Source: Caldisericaceae bacterium
GTDB lineage: Bacteria > Caldisericota > Caldisericia > Caldisericales > Caldisericaceae
Assembly: GCA_027023025.1 (NCBI GenBank)
Contig: JALVXB010000029.1
Location: forward strand, 40,230-104,229
Direction of reading: 5' to 3'
DNA: 64,000 nt
Shown: piece by piece, positions 1 to 8,399 of the stretch
Numbering within the stretch: position 1 is the first letter of the stretch
Layout of the letters: each line of letters begins with the position of its first letter
Translations under genes and position numbers: made by a program
The notes under the pieces: generated by a model
Told to the model about the DNA's origin: nothing
What the model saw: the letters and a program-made list of their open reading frames with translations, nothing else
The model's database searches: none

Positions 1-2
1 CT

Positions 3-3000
3 ACGCTTAAAGGCATTTTTGATCCTGCAATTTTGCATAGTAATGTGAGAAAAGTTTCGATAGTTAAGGGAGAAACTCTAAAACAATCACACCTCGTAAA
101 AATGCTCGCATCGTTCGGGTATAAAAGAGTGAAGGAAATCGAAGGAAGAGGGGAATTTTCAGTAAAAGGAGATGTGCTTGATGTTTATCCTACTACTCTT
201 AAAAATCCTTTAAGGATAGACTTTGAATACGACGAGATAAGCGACATAAAAACTTTTTCAATTGAAAGCAGACTTTCTTTAAACAAGGTTGATAAGGTGG
301 AATTATTCCCCGTTTTCTTTTTTGCAGGCCGTGAAAAAGATTTAAGTATCATAAAGGACAAAATTCGCACTCTTCCGAAGGATAAAGACGAATACCTTAT
401 AGATGTGCTGCAGGCAGATGTTAAAAGTCTTGAAAGTGGGGAAAATAACGGCATTTCGTATTATTCGGCTTTTCTTGACAATGGGATACTTGGTTACGAA
501 TCTCTCATCGATTTAACTGTGGGCTTCAGAAAAGTATTTTTTGGTGATATAAAGTTTAACAAATTTTTAGAAGAAGTTCGTGAAGTTTACAGAAAAAGCC
601 TCGAAGCAGACGAAATTTTTGACATAGGTTTTAAAAGGGTAGAAAAAGGTTTGTCTGTTTTACCTGATGAAAAGAGTATTTATCTTGAAAAAGTGAATAC
701 TTCAAGTGAGGCAATAGACTTAGATATCACTCAGGTGATGGAGAATTTTTCTGCTTTTTCGTCTTTGAAAGAATTTATACTGAGTTATCTCAAAGAAAAA
801 AGTGTTTTAATTGTTACTACCCAATTCGAGCGCGTAAAAGAACTTTTGTCTTTGTACGATCTTTCGCCGCAGTTAAACTATTCGCACGAAAAGGGACTAT
901 ACTTGCTGCGTGGTAATCTGGAGCAGGGAATAGAAACGGACAAAATGATCGTCATTACTGATAAAGAACTCTTTCCTCATTACGAACTGCACAAAACGAA
1001 GCGTAAAGCGCTCTTTAGCAAGGAAATATCCAGCGTCGAGGAGTTGAACGACGGAGACTATGTGGTTCACAAAAATTTTGGCATAGGAATTTTCAGGGGG
1101 CTAAAAACGATAGAGCGAAATGGTATAAAAAAAGAATATCTGCTTATAGAATACCGCAATGGAGAGAAGTTATATGTGCCAATGGAGCGCATTTCTTCCG
1201 TTGAGCGTTACATCGGGGACCGCAGAATCGTTCCGCTAAACAGGTTGCACGGTGACGAGTGGAACAAGACGAAAAAAAAGGCTGCTGAAAATGCACGGCT
1301 CCTTGCAAGGAAGTTGTTAAGAATAGAAGCGGAAAGAAAACTTAAAGGCGGCTTTCCGTTTAGACCTTATCCCGAGGAAGAAAAAGTTCTTTCACTTTCA
1401 TTTCCTTACGAGCTCACTGAAGACCAGAAAGCAGCCTTAAGAGATGTGCTTAATGATATGGAAAAACCGGTTCCTATGGACAGATTGATCTGCGGAGATG
1501 TGGGATACGGCAAAACGGAAATTGCAATAAGGGCTGCATTCAGGGCAGTGATGAACGGAAAACAAGTTGCATTTTTGGTTCCCACGACGATACTTGCTAT
1601 GCAGCACGAACGCACTTTGAAAGAGCGGTTGCATTTATTCCCTGTAGAAATTGCGATGCTCTCACGCCTTACGGAAACAAAATGGAAAAAAGAAATTCTT
1701 CAAAAACTCAAAAACGGAACGATCGACATTATCGTAGGCACTCACAGATTGCTTTCAAAAGATGTGAAGTTTAAGGATTTAGGACTTTTGATTATCGACG
1801 AAGAGCAGAAGTTTGGAGTAAAGGACAAAGAGAAAATAAAAGAGCTTCGCGCAAACATTGACTTGTTAACTCTTACTGCAACGCCAATACCACGGACGCT
1901 CCACACGGCGCTGATAAATTTAAAGTCCATATCTCTCATAAACACGCCTCCTCCAGGAAGGATCCCCGTTAAAACATTTGTTATGCCTTTTAATTGGGAT
2001 ATTGTCAAGAAAGCCATTGAATTCGAGCTAAACAGAAATGGACAGGTGTTTGTCGTCCACAACAAAATAGAAGATATTTATTCGTTTGCCGAAAAGCTCA
2101 AACACTATCTTGGAAGTAATGTAAAAATTGGCGTTGCTCACGGAAAAATGAACAAGTATCAATTGGAAGACGCGATGCTTGCTTTTTACAAAGGCGAAAC
2201 GCAGGTGCTCGTTTCTACGACGATTATAGAAAATGGCCTTGACATTCCGTCTGTAAACACTTTGATCGTGGACAGTGCGGAAAATTTTGGGCTTTCACAG
2301 ATGTACCAGATTCGTGGTAGAATAGGGCGTTCGCACATAAAAGCATTTGCATACTTTTTGTTTACTCCGAAAAAGGGATTGAAAGCGGTATCGGAAGAAA
2401 GACTAGAAACGATAAAGGAGTTTAGCGGGATAGGCGCGGGCATTAAAATTGCAATGAAAGACCTCGAACTAAGAGGTGCAGGAAACTTACTTGGAAAAGA
2501 GCAACACGGCCACATCGTTTCCGTTGGGTATGGAATGTATGTGAGTTTACTTGAGGAAGCAGTAGCAGAACTGCGCGGTGAAAAGAAACCCGTCAGGAAA
2601 GAGGCTATCGTGAGAGTTGCAGAAAAGTACTTTATACCGTCCGACTACATTCCAATAAATGTGGAAAGAATGAAGTATTATAGAGAGATAACTACTGCTC
2701 CAGACTTTTCTGCAATAGAGAGAATAAGAGGTGAGCTTGAAGATAGGTTCGGAAAACTTCCCGTAGAAGTAAAAAATTTGCTTGATGTGGGAAAGTGTGA
2801 AATTATTATGCGGGACATAGGAGTAAAGGAAATCTTTCAGGAAGACGATAGAATATTTTTTACGATTGAAAAGAGCCACTCCATTTCTACCGAGGGACTT
2901 AAAAAATTGTTGTCAAACGACAATACCGTAAGAATTGGGAAAGACTATCTTTCTTTTTTGAGAAATAACGAAAAAGTAATCCAGCAAATATACTTTGTGT

Positions 3001-3035
3001 TAAACATTTTAAGCGGGGAGAAAGCCTATGTTTAG
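3..3035 (+). CDS. mfd: Transcription-repair coupling factor Mfd (5' end outside window)
   Basis: ATP-dependent DNA translocase that pushes stalled RNA polymerase off lesions and recruits the UvrABC repair system. The reading frame is open to the window edge, so the N-terminus is missing; a TTG at 33 is only an internal codon. Visible parts in order: the end of the UvrB-like damage-recognition domain (GEFSVKGDVLDVYP), a CarD-like RNA polymerase interaction domain around bases 1040-1230 (DYVVHKNFGIGIFRG), helicase motif I GDVGYGKT near base 1495, a DEEQ Walker B box near base 1798, motif VI RGRIGRS near base 2312, and a C-terminal TRCF domain. The 1000-plus residues present fit a family length of about 1150. 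It overlaps the next gene by 8 bases. Identification is secure; only the 5' end is unknown. Confidence 0.97.
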   Translation, partial: TLKGIFDPAILHSNVRKVSIVKGETLKQSHLVKMLASFGYKRVKEIEGRGEFSVKGDVLDVYPTTLKNPLRIDFEYDEISDIKTFSIESRLSLNKVDKVELFPVFFFAGREKDLSIIKDKIRTLPKDKDEYLIDVLQADVKSLESGENNGISYYSAFLDNGILGYESLIDLTVGFRKVFFGDIKFNKFLEEVREVYRKSLEADEIFDIGFKRVEKGLSVLPDEKSIYLEKVNTSSEAIDLDITQVMENFSAFSSLKEFILSYLKEKSVLIVTTQFERVKELLSLYDLSPQLNYSHEKGLYLLRGNLEQGIETDKMIVITDKELFPHYELHKTKRKALFSKEISSVEELNDGDYVVHKNFGIGIFRGLKTIERNGIKKEYLLIEYRNGEKLYVPMERISSVERYIGDRRIVPLNRLHGDEWNKTKKKAAENARLLARKLLRIEAERKLKGGFPFRPYPEEEKVLSLSFPYELTEDQKAALRDVLNDMEKPVPMDRLICGDVGYGKTEIAIRAAFRAVMNGKQVAFLVPTTILAMQHERTLKERLHLFPVEIAMLSRLTETKWKKEILQKLKNGTIDIIVGTHRLLSKDVKFKDLGLLIIDEEQKFGVKDKEKIKELRANIDLLTLTATPIPRTLHTALINLKSISLINTPPPGRIPVKTFVMPFNWDIVKKAIEFELNRNGQVFVVHNKIEDIYSFAEKLKHYLGSNVKIGVAHGKMNKYQLEDAMLAFYKGETQVLVSTTIIENGLDIPSVNTLIVDSAENFGLSQMYQIRGRIGRSHIKAFAYFLFTPKKGLKAVSEERLETIKEFSGIGAGIKIAMKDLELRGAGNLLGKEQHGHIVSVGYGMYVSLLEEAVAELRGEKKPVRKEAIVRVAEKYFIPSDYIPINVERMKYYREITTAPDFSAIERIRGELEDRFGKLPVEVKNLLDVGKCEIIMRDIGVKEIFQEDDRIFFTIEKSHSISTEGLKKLLSNDNTVRIGKDYLSFLRNNEKVIQQIYFVLNILSGEKAYV

Positions 3036-4203
3036 ATGGATTATAGAGAGCGAAGTTGCAGTAAGCGGACTTCCTTCAAAATCGGACATTAAAAAGATGA
3101 GAAAAATGGGAATTCGAGCCATTATTTCGCTTACTAAAGAACCACTGGACCGGAAAATTATTCCTGACGATGTAGAGTACAGGCACTTTCCTGCTGTAGA
3201 GCTGGATAGTTTCGAGGTAAGGGAGTTTCTGCTCTATGCATCTTTTTTGAAAAAAGTGAAATTCCCATTTCTTATACACTGTAAAGACGGAGTGTTGCGC
3301 TCTTCATTCTATGCTTTACTGTATCTTGTTTATTCAGGGCGCACGAAGGAGGACGCATTAAATGTCGTTTACGGAGAAGATTATCCCGACCTACCAGAAG
3401 AGTACTTGCGTTTTCTAAATAACTTTAGTGATAATATTTTGTTGTATTATCTGAACGATACGCTTTCCTCGTTTTATTACTTTAACGAATTGGTAAAGCT
3501 TTTAAGGCATCAATGTCCCTGGGATAGGGAGCAAACGCACGAATCGTTAATCCCCGAACTTATAGAAGAGCCGCTTGAATTGGCAGAAGCAATTAAAAAA
3601 GGCGATTTTGAAGGAATGCGGGAAGAGTTAGGCGATGTCCTGCTTCAAGTGATATTGCACTCTGTTATTGCGGAACAGGAGGGTAAATTTAGTATAAAAG
3701 ATGTCGCAAATGATGTATTTACGAAGATGTACAGGCGGCATCCACACATTTTCGGTAAAACGAGCGTAAAAGATAGCAAGGCTGTTCTTGACCAGTGGGA
3801 GAATATAAAGAAGGAAGAAAAGAAAGAAAGGACTGTAGACATAGCAAAGGTGCTTGCCGCACTTATCGTTGCATTTGACGAACAGGAGGAAGCGCGCAGG
3901 GCAGGTTTCGATTTTACCAGTGTTAATCAGATCTTTGATAAGATTTCCGAGGAAACGGATGAACTCAAAGCAGCGCTTAAAGTTAACGAAAATGTTTCAG
4001 AAGAGATTGGAGACCTGCTTTTTTCCGTTATCAACCTTGCACGCTTTTTACGAATAGATCCTGCGCATGCACTATTTTTATCTATTGATAAGTTTAGAAA
4101 GCGTTTTGAATTTGTAAAAGATGCCTCTAACGGAAAACTTACTAAAATGAGCGAGTCCGAAAAGGATAACCTCTGGAAAGAAGCAAAAAAACGAGAAGTT
4201 TAA
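3028..4203 (+). CDS. mazG: Fusion: dual-specificity-phosphatase-like domain + MazG NTP pyrophosphohydrolase
   Basis: A 391-residue protein. Residues about 155-391 are MazG, which hydrolyses (d)NTPs to NMP and PPi: CPWD at 163-166, a first EEPLE/EELGD metal-binding pair near 180-203, and a second half with EET near 308 and EEIGD at 325-329. Residues 1-130 are not normally part of MazG. They look like a cyclin-type/dual-specificity phosphatase, with the P-loop HCKDGVLRS giving a CX5R signature (Cys84-Arg90 region) and an upstream acidic loop near Asp60. E. coli MazG is about 263 residues, so the extra length equals this domain. Translation is probably coupled to mfd (8-base overlap). The MazG call is firm. 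The phosphatase call rests on the P-loop and fold-like pattern, and its substrate is unknown. Confidence 0.9.
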   Translation: MFRWIIESEVAVSGLPSKSDIKKMRKMGIRAIISLTKEPLDRKIIPDDVEYRHFPAVELDSFEVREFLLYASFLKKVKFPFLIHCKDGVLRSSFYALLYLVYSGRTKEDALNVVYGEDYPDLPEEYLRFLNNFSDNILLYYLNDTLSSFYYFNELVKLLRHQCPWDREQTHESLIPELIEEPLELAEAIKKGDFEGMREELGDVLLQVILHSVIAEQEGKFSIKDVANDVFTKMYRRHPHIFGKTSVKDSKAVLDQWENIKKEEKKERTVDIAKVLAALIVAFDEQEEARRAGFDFTSVNQIFDKISEETDELKAALKVNENVSEEIGDLLFSVINLARFLRIDPAHALFLSIDKFRKRFEFVKDASNGKLTKMSESEKDNLWKEAKKREV

Positions 4204-4247
4204 GCATACTTTGATTTTCTAACTTTTTTAGTAAAATATACACTTGT

Positions 4248-5048
4248 ATGATAAGATTTATTGACACTGGAGAAAATAACGGAGCAATGAATATGGCAAT
4301 TGACGAAGCATTGCTCACTTTAGAAAAAGAGAAAAGACTTCCGCCCGCACTGAGAGTTTATCGGTTTGTGCCTCCAACGCTTTCTATTGGATACTTTCAA
4401 AGCATGAATAGAGAAGTAGATGTAGAAAGGTGCAAGGAGAAAGGTTACGACTTCGTGAGGAGGCCAACGGGAGGGCGCGCCGTCCTTCACGATAAGGAAC
4501 TTACTTACAGCGTAACTATTGCCCATCCGCACAGAATACTTGAAATGAACTTGCTTGATTCGTTCCACTACATTTGCAGGGGTATTATCAGGGCGATTGA
4601 GTTATTGGGCGGAAAGGCATACTTTTCAAGTAGGGAAGACAACGAGATTTCTTCTCCGTCCTGCTTTGCCGCTCCAACATTTTCTGACATCCTTATAAAC
4701 GGAAAGAAAGTCGTGGGCTCTGCGCAGATGAGAAATAGCGACGGGCTTTTGCAGCACGGTTCTATTCTGTATAGAGTGGATGTAGACGATATATTTGATT
4801 GCTTTAACATGGATGTCGAGAAAAAAAAGAAACTTGCTAAACTTGCTTCCAGAAAAATATCTTCCCTTTCTGACGAAATAGGCAGGGAAATTACTTTTGA
4901 CATGATAAAGGATACATTAAAAAAGGGAATGGCAGAAGTGCTTGGAGAAGAACTCGTCGAAACTGAACTTTCCGAGGAAGAGAATCTGCTTGCAGATAGG
5001 CTGTACAGAGAAAAGTATTCCACAGAGCAATGGAATTTTAAAAGATAA
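4248..5048 (+). CDS. lipM: Octanoyltransferase LipM-like / lipoate-protein ligase A family
   Basis: Member of the biotin/lipoate A/B protein ligase fold, 266 residues. RRPTGGRAVLH (71-81) is the lipoyl-binding loop and NGKKVVGSAQMR (151-162) carries the conserved Lys. A cysteine at 139 within SPSCFAAP matches the acyl-thioester Cys of LipM-type octanoyl-[ACP]:protein transferases, whereas ATP-dependent LplA ligases usually lack it at this place. The protein therefore most likely moves octanoate from acyl carrier protein to a lipoyl domain such as GcvH or E2; ligase activity is the alternative. No Shine-Dalgarno is visible before the ATG. TTGATT at 4211 and TAAAAT at 4232 form a possible promoter only 10 bases from the start codon, with a 15-base spacer. 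Confidence 0.85.
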   Translation: MIRFIDTGENNGAMNMAIDEALLTLEKEKRLPPALRVYRFVPPTLSIGYFQSMNREVDVERCKEKGYDFVRRPTGGRAVLHDKELTYSVTIAHPHRILEMNLLDSFHYICRGIIRAIELLGGKAYFSSREDNEISSPSCFAAPTFSDILINGKKVVGSAQMRNSDGLLQHGSILYRVDVDDIFDCFNMDVEKKKKLAKLASRKISSLSDEIGREITFDMIKDTLKKGMAEVLGEELVETELSEEENLLADRLYREKYSTEQWNFKR

Positions 5049-5082
5049 TACTTTATGATAAAATACATAGAGAGGTGAGTAT

Positions 5083-6759
5083 ATGGGAAGAGAAAGTAGA
5101 ATAAGAAAAATGCGAAGGGAAGGCCTACTCGAACCCGTAAAAAACGAGAGGAGAGGTACTCCCCTGTGGGTAAAAATCGTTGTTGGAATAGTGATCGTTT
5201 CCATTCTTACGCTTACCGGCCTCTGGGCTTGGGGACAGGCAGATAAGGATGTAGCAGCCCGGGTGGGTAAGGAAGTGATAAAGAACGAAGAAGTCCAGAA
5301 TCAATTTGACTATTATGTGAACATGTATAAGCAGTACGGGGTTGATTTGAATAGCCCTCAGTATGCAAGTATGAGGGATAACTTGCGAAAAAGCGTTCTC
5401 AACAGCTTGATCAATCAATCCTTACTCGTGCAGTATGCAAAGGCACATCACTTGAAAATTGACATGGCAAAGTTTAACGAAGATATGGAAAACCAGATTA
5501 AGCAGATTATTGAGCAGGGCAAGAAACAGAATGGCGAGAAGATATTTGAAGACTCTATTGCTGCTCGCTACGGTTCAATGGATGCGTATAAAAATTACTT
5601 AAAGAAAATGCTTACTCCTTATGTAGAAAGGCCACTGCTTGCTCAGGCTGCACTGGATTCTCAGTACAAGAACATAAAGATTACTGACGCGGATGTCAGA
5701 AAGTTCTGGAATTCTACTTATCAGGTGGATGCAGAGCACTTCCTTTTGAAAGTGGATAAAAACGCACCTAAGAGTGTGTGGCAGGAAAAAGAGAAAGAAG
5801 CCAAACAGATCTACGAAGAATTCCTTGCAGAGAAAAAGAAAGAAGGTTCAAAGTTTAACTTTGCTGCGTTTGCGAAAAAGAAAGCAGACGAGTTAAATAA
5901 AAAAGAAGCTAAAAGCGGAAAAGAAGTTGCAAGATACGAAAATTTAGGGTTCTTCTCAAGAGGCCAGATGGTAAAGCCTTTTGAAGATGCGTGTTTTAAT
6001 CCAAAAGCAAAACCCGGTGACATTATAGGGCCCGTAAAAACGGAGTTTGGATACCACATCATCCACATTATCGCAAAGAAGCCAGAGAGCGCAAAGTACG
6101 ACGAGCCTGCAAAGGTGAAGGTAAAAATTGCCTGGTTCAAGTACAAGAAAGACGATAAGAGAAGCAAAGAGAATGCAAAAATGAGTGCAAACTCTGTTGC
6201 AATTCAACTGAAGAAGGGTATGAGTTTTGACAGAGCGGTAGAACTTTCAGACGACGATCCTACGCTGAAGAAAGCCAAAGGCCTTATGAGCAGATACATT
6301 ACGGAAAAAACTGACCCAGCGATATTTAAGGTAGCATACAATTTGAAGGTTGGTGAAACGGCAGGGCCTATTGATACCCCTCAGGGATATGCCGTAATTG
6401 AACTTGTTGATAAGAAGGCTCCGGTGAAGGCTTCTCTGGACAATAAAGAAATTTACGAAAAGGTGAAAAACGACTTGCTTTCACAGAAAAAGCAGGAAGT
6501 AGAAAAGGAATTCCTCGAAAAACTTAAAAAGGAATACGGCGTTCGGACGACTGATCCATGGAAGGAACTCGTCGCGTTCTTTAAGAAACACTTCGGTAAG
6601 CAGTGGGACAGTTTTGTTGCCTGGTGGAATAAAGCAACCGGGAGAACGAGCAATGCTCAGGGCGGCGGTTCGACCAATCCAGCACCAGTTATTCCTTCGA
6701 ACAATGGAAAGTCTGGTGGAAGTACGCAGCCACTTAAGCCAATCAATGGTGGTGGTTAA
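5083..6759 (+). CDS. Membrane-anchored SurA/PpiD-like peptidyl-prolyl cis-trans isomerase
   Basis: A 558-residue extracytoplasmic folding factor. A basic N-terminus precedes one membrane helix (about 29-50), then a SurA-N-like helical domain (about 57-200) and two parvulin (PpiC) domains. The first, about 218-335, has the typical GFFSRGQMVKPFEDA and GYHIIHII motifs. The second, about 345-445, ends in GPIDTPQGYAVIELV. The tail after 520 is Gly/Ser/Pro-rich and low in complexity. Family knowledge: such proteins catalyse prolyl isomerisation and chaperone secreted proteins. A GAGGTG site lies just upstream of the ATG. It heads a run of three anchored proteins (this one, 6763 and 7593) spaced 3 bases apart or overlapping. 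The second parvulin domain is more divergent and may be non-catalytic. Confidence 0.88.
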   Translation: MGRESRIRKMRREGLLEPVKNERRGTPLWVKIVVGIVIVSILTLTGLWAWGQADKDVAARVGKEVIKNEEVQNQFDYYVNMYKQYGVDLNSPQYASMRDNLRKSVLNSLINQSLLVQYAKAHHLKIDMAKFNEDMENQIKQIIEQGKKQNGEKIFEDSIAARYGSMDAYKNYLKKMLTPYVERPLLAQAALDSQYKNIKITDADVRKFWNSTYQVDAEHFLLKVDKNAPKSVWQEKEKEAKQIYEEFLAEKKKEGSKFNFAAFAKKKADELNKKEAKSGKEVARYENLGFFSRGQMVKPFEDACFNPKAKPGDIIGPVKTEFGYHIIHIIAKKPESAKYDEPAKVKVKIAWFKYKKDDKRSKENAKMSANSVAIQLKKGMSFDRAVELSDDDPTLKKAKGLMSRYITEKTDPAIFKVAYNLKVGETAGPIDTPQGYAVIELVDKKAPVKASLDNKEIYEKVKNDLLSQKKQEVEKEFLEKLKKEYGVRTTDPWKELVAFFKKHFGKQWDSFVAWWNKATGRTSNAQGGGSTNPAPVIPSNNGKSGGSTQPLKPINGGG

Positions 6760-6762
6760 CAC

Positions 6763-7596
6763 ATGAAAAAAGGAAAGATAGTTAAAAAAGAAAGAAAAAG
6801 CTTTTTTAAAAGAATTGCTGAAAATCCTGCTTTAATCGTTATTCTCGTCGTGGTGATAGTGTCTGCTGTTCTGTTTGGCGCATACGGATACATCTATGCA
6901 GGTAGGAATGTTTACGCTTATGTAAAGGGAACTCCTATATACAACTACGAAATGTCGAGTGAAATCGTGGATCAGGCATACAAAAATAATGTAAACCTTG
7001 CTAGCATCGGCACTGATCCAAAAGGAGCATTTGTGAGGTACACGCTAACGAACTTTGCGAAAAGAGCGGTAATTGCAAGAAGGCTATACTACCTGATGGG
7101 TTTAAAAAATCACTTTACCTGCAGTAAAGAAGAACTGGATAAAGCCTTATACGACTTTAAAAAGCAGGTAATAGGCGACTCTACGAATCCAGAACAGGCA
7201 TTCAAAACTGAGCTGGAGAATAGAGGGATAACTGAAAAACAACTTTTGCAGATTTTAAGAGAGAAAGTTATTGCACAGAAGGAAAAAGACGCACTAACTA
7301 AAAACATTACTATAACGCCTGAAGAAGTTAAAAAGTACTTTAACGAATGGTCCTATGCGTATGTAAAAGATGGCCAGAATCCAGAAGAGGTATTTAAGAA
7401 AGAATACGACAAAATAAAAAGTGATGCACTTTCGTTTAAAAAACAACAATACCTCGTGAAGTATACGAATAATTTAATAAACAAAAACAAAAAGTACATC
7501 GTGATTGACAACAGATATAAAAAGTTTATGAGGTGGTTTTACAGAAGCCTGCTGAACCTTGCAGTGCCTTCTCAATTCAAGCCCGGAGAAGTATGA
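6763..7596 (+). CDS. Membrane-anchored SurA-N-like protein without isomerase domain
   Basis: A 277-residue protein with a Lys-rich cytoplasmic start and one membrane helix at about 23-46. The rest is helical and charged, resembling the chaperone (SurA N-terminal) domain of the preceding gene. The segment ending YVKGTPIYNYEMSSEIVDQA parallels ARVGKEVIKNEEVQNQFDYY there. No parvulin domain follows, so it may be a stand-alone chaperone or a partner of the 5083 product. It starts 3 bases after the upstream stop, with a poor ribosome site, suggesting translational coupling. Function is inferred from position and N-terminal likeness only. Confidence 0.7.
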   Translation: MKKGKIVKKERKSFFKRIAENPALIVILVVVIVSAVLFGAYGYIYAGRNVYAYVKGTPIYNYEMSSEIVDQAYKNNVNLASIGTDPKGAFVRYTLTNFAKRAVIARRLYYLMGLKNHFTCSKEELDKALYDFKKQVIGDSTNPEQAFKTELENRGITEKQLLQILREKVIAQKEKDALTKNITITPEEVKKYFNEWSYAYVKDGQNPEEVFKKEYDKIKSDALSFKKQQYLVKYTNNLINKNKKYIVIDNRYKKFMRWFYRSLLNLAVPSQFKPGEV

Positions 7597-8399
7597 GAAG
7601 ACTAATAATAGTTCTACTCGTCGTAATTGTTTTATTCTTTGCCGTATTCCAGAAGGTAAGCGTAACCGTGCTTAATGCAGGAAGTAATTCTCCAGTTTCT
7701 TATGCAAAGGTCGCTACTGGTTCTGGGCTGTACATTGCGGACCGAAGCGGTAATACATCTTTTTTTCACTCTATTTTTCAGGACGGTATTACCGTAAGCC
7801 GTCTTGGGTTTAAGAAGGGAACTTTTAAAGTTCCCTTCTCTCTTGCTTTTTCTAAAGATACCGTAAAATTAAAGCAAGCAGACTTTGCTGAAATACAAAA
7901 AGATCTTAACGATATGCTAAACAATGCCTATTCTTACGAGTACAACTATGTTCTTTATTCCAGTGAGAACGGAAAGACACTAACGCAAAAAATTGACTCT
8001 GCCTTTTACAAAGGTAATTTTGAATTCTCTTACGATAGTGACTTTACTAACGCACACTATAAGGTAATGTACAAAAACAAGCAGTTCTATACTTTTGATA
8101 ACGGTGACTGGAAAGAGCTTACTGGCGAAGAAAAAGATAAGTTTGTTAATGAAAACATCGTTTTTATGCCACTTGCGGATCTCATTTCGTCTATATTTCC
8201 TGGCTCTAAACCCAACAGTGTAGTGTGCAACTTTGACAGTATTACTTTTAAGTGGCCTAATATGCGTATGGAGATTACGCTTTCGCCGGACGGTTTTATT
8301 TCTAAATTAACATTTGAAAGCAATACTGAAGGCCAGAACATCAAAGTTGACCTTGAAGTATCTAATGTAAATAAAAAGGTGAAGATTCCAGATGAGTAA
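7593..8399 (+). CDS. Hypothetical anchored extracytoplasmic protein
   Basis: 268 residues from the ATG at 7593, which overlaps the upstream stop in an ATGA arrangement and is preferred over longer in-frame starts. A hydrophobic helix at about 2-19 is followed by a short carboxypeptidase-regulatory-like beta segment (VSVTVLNAGSNSPVSYAKV) and then a beta-rich C-terminal half with alternating aromatic residues, resembling LolA/LppX-type lipid-binding folds in pattern. There is no lipobox cysteine. I do not recognise a family. Its place after two SurA-like proteins suggests a cell-envelope role. Confidence 0.65.
   Translation: MRRLIIVLLVVIVLFFAVFQKVSVTVLNAGSNSPVSYAKVATGSGLYIADRSGNTSFFHSIFQDGITVSRLGFKKGTFKVPFSLAFSKDTVKLKQADFAEIQKDLNDMLNNAYSYEYNYVLYSSENGKTLTQKIDSAFYKGNFEFSYDSDFTNAHYKVMYKNKQFYTFDNGDWKELTGEEKDKFVNENIVFMPLADLISSIFPGSKPNSVVCNFDSITFKWPNMRMEITLSPDGFISKLTFESNTEGQNIKVDLEVSNVNKKVKIPDE

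Noticed and set aside
33..35. TTG as the start of mfd
   Set aside because: The frame is open upstream to the window edge and the upstream codons continue the Mfd N-terminal domain.
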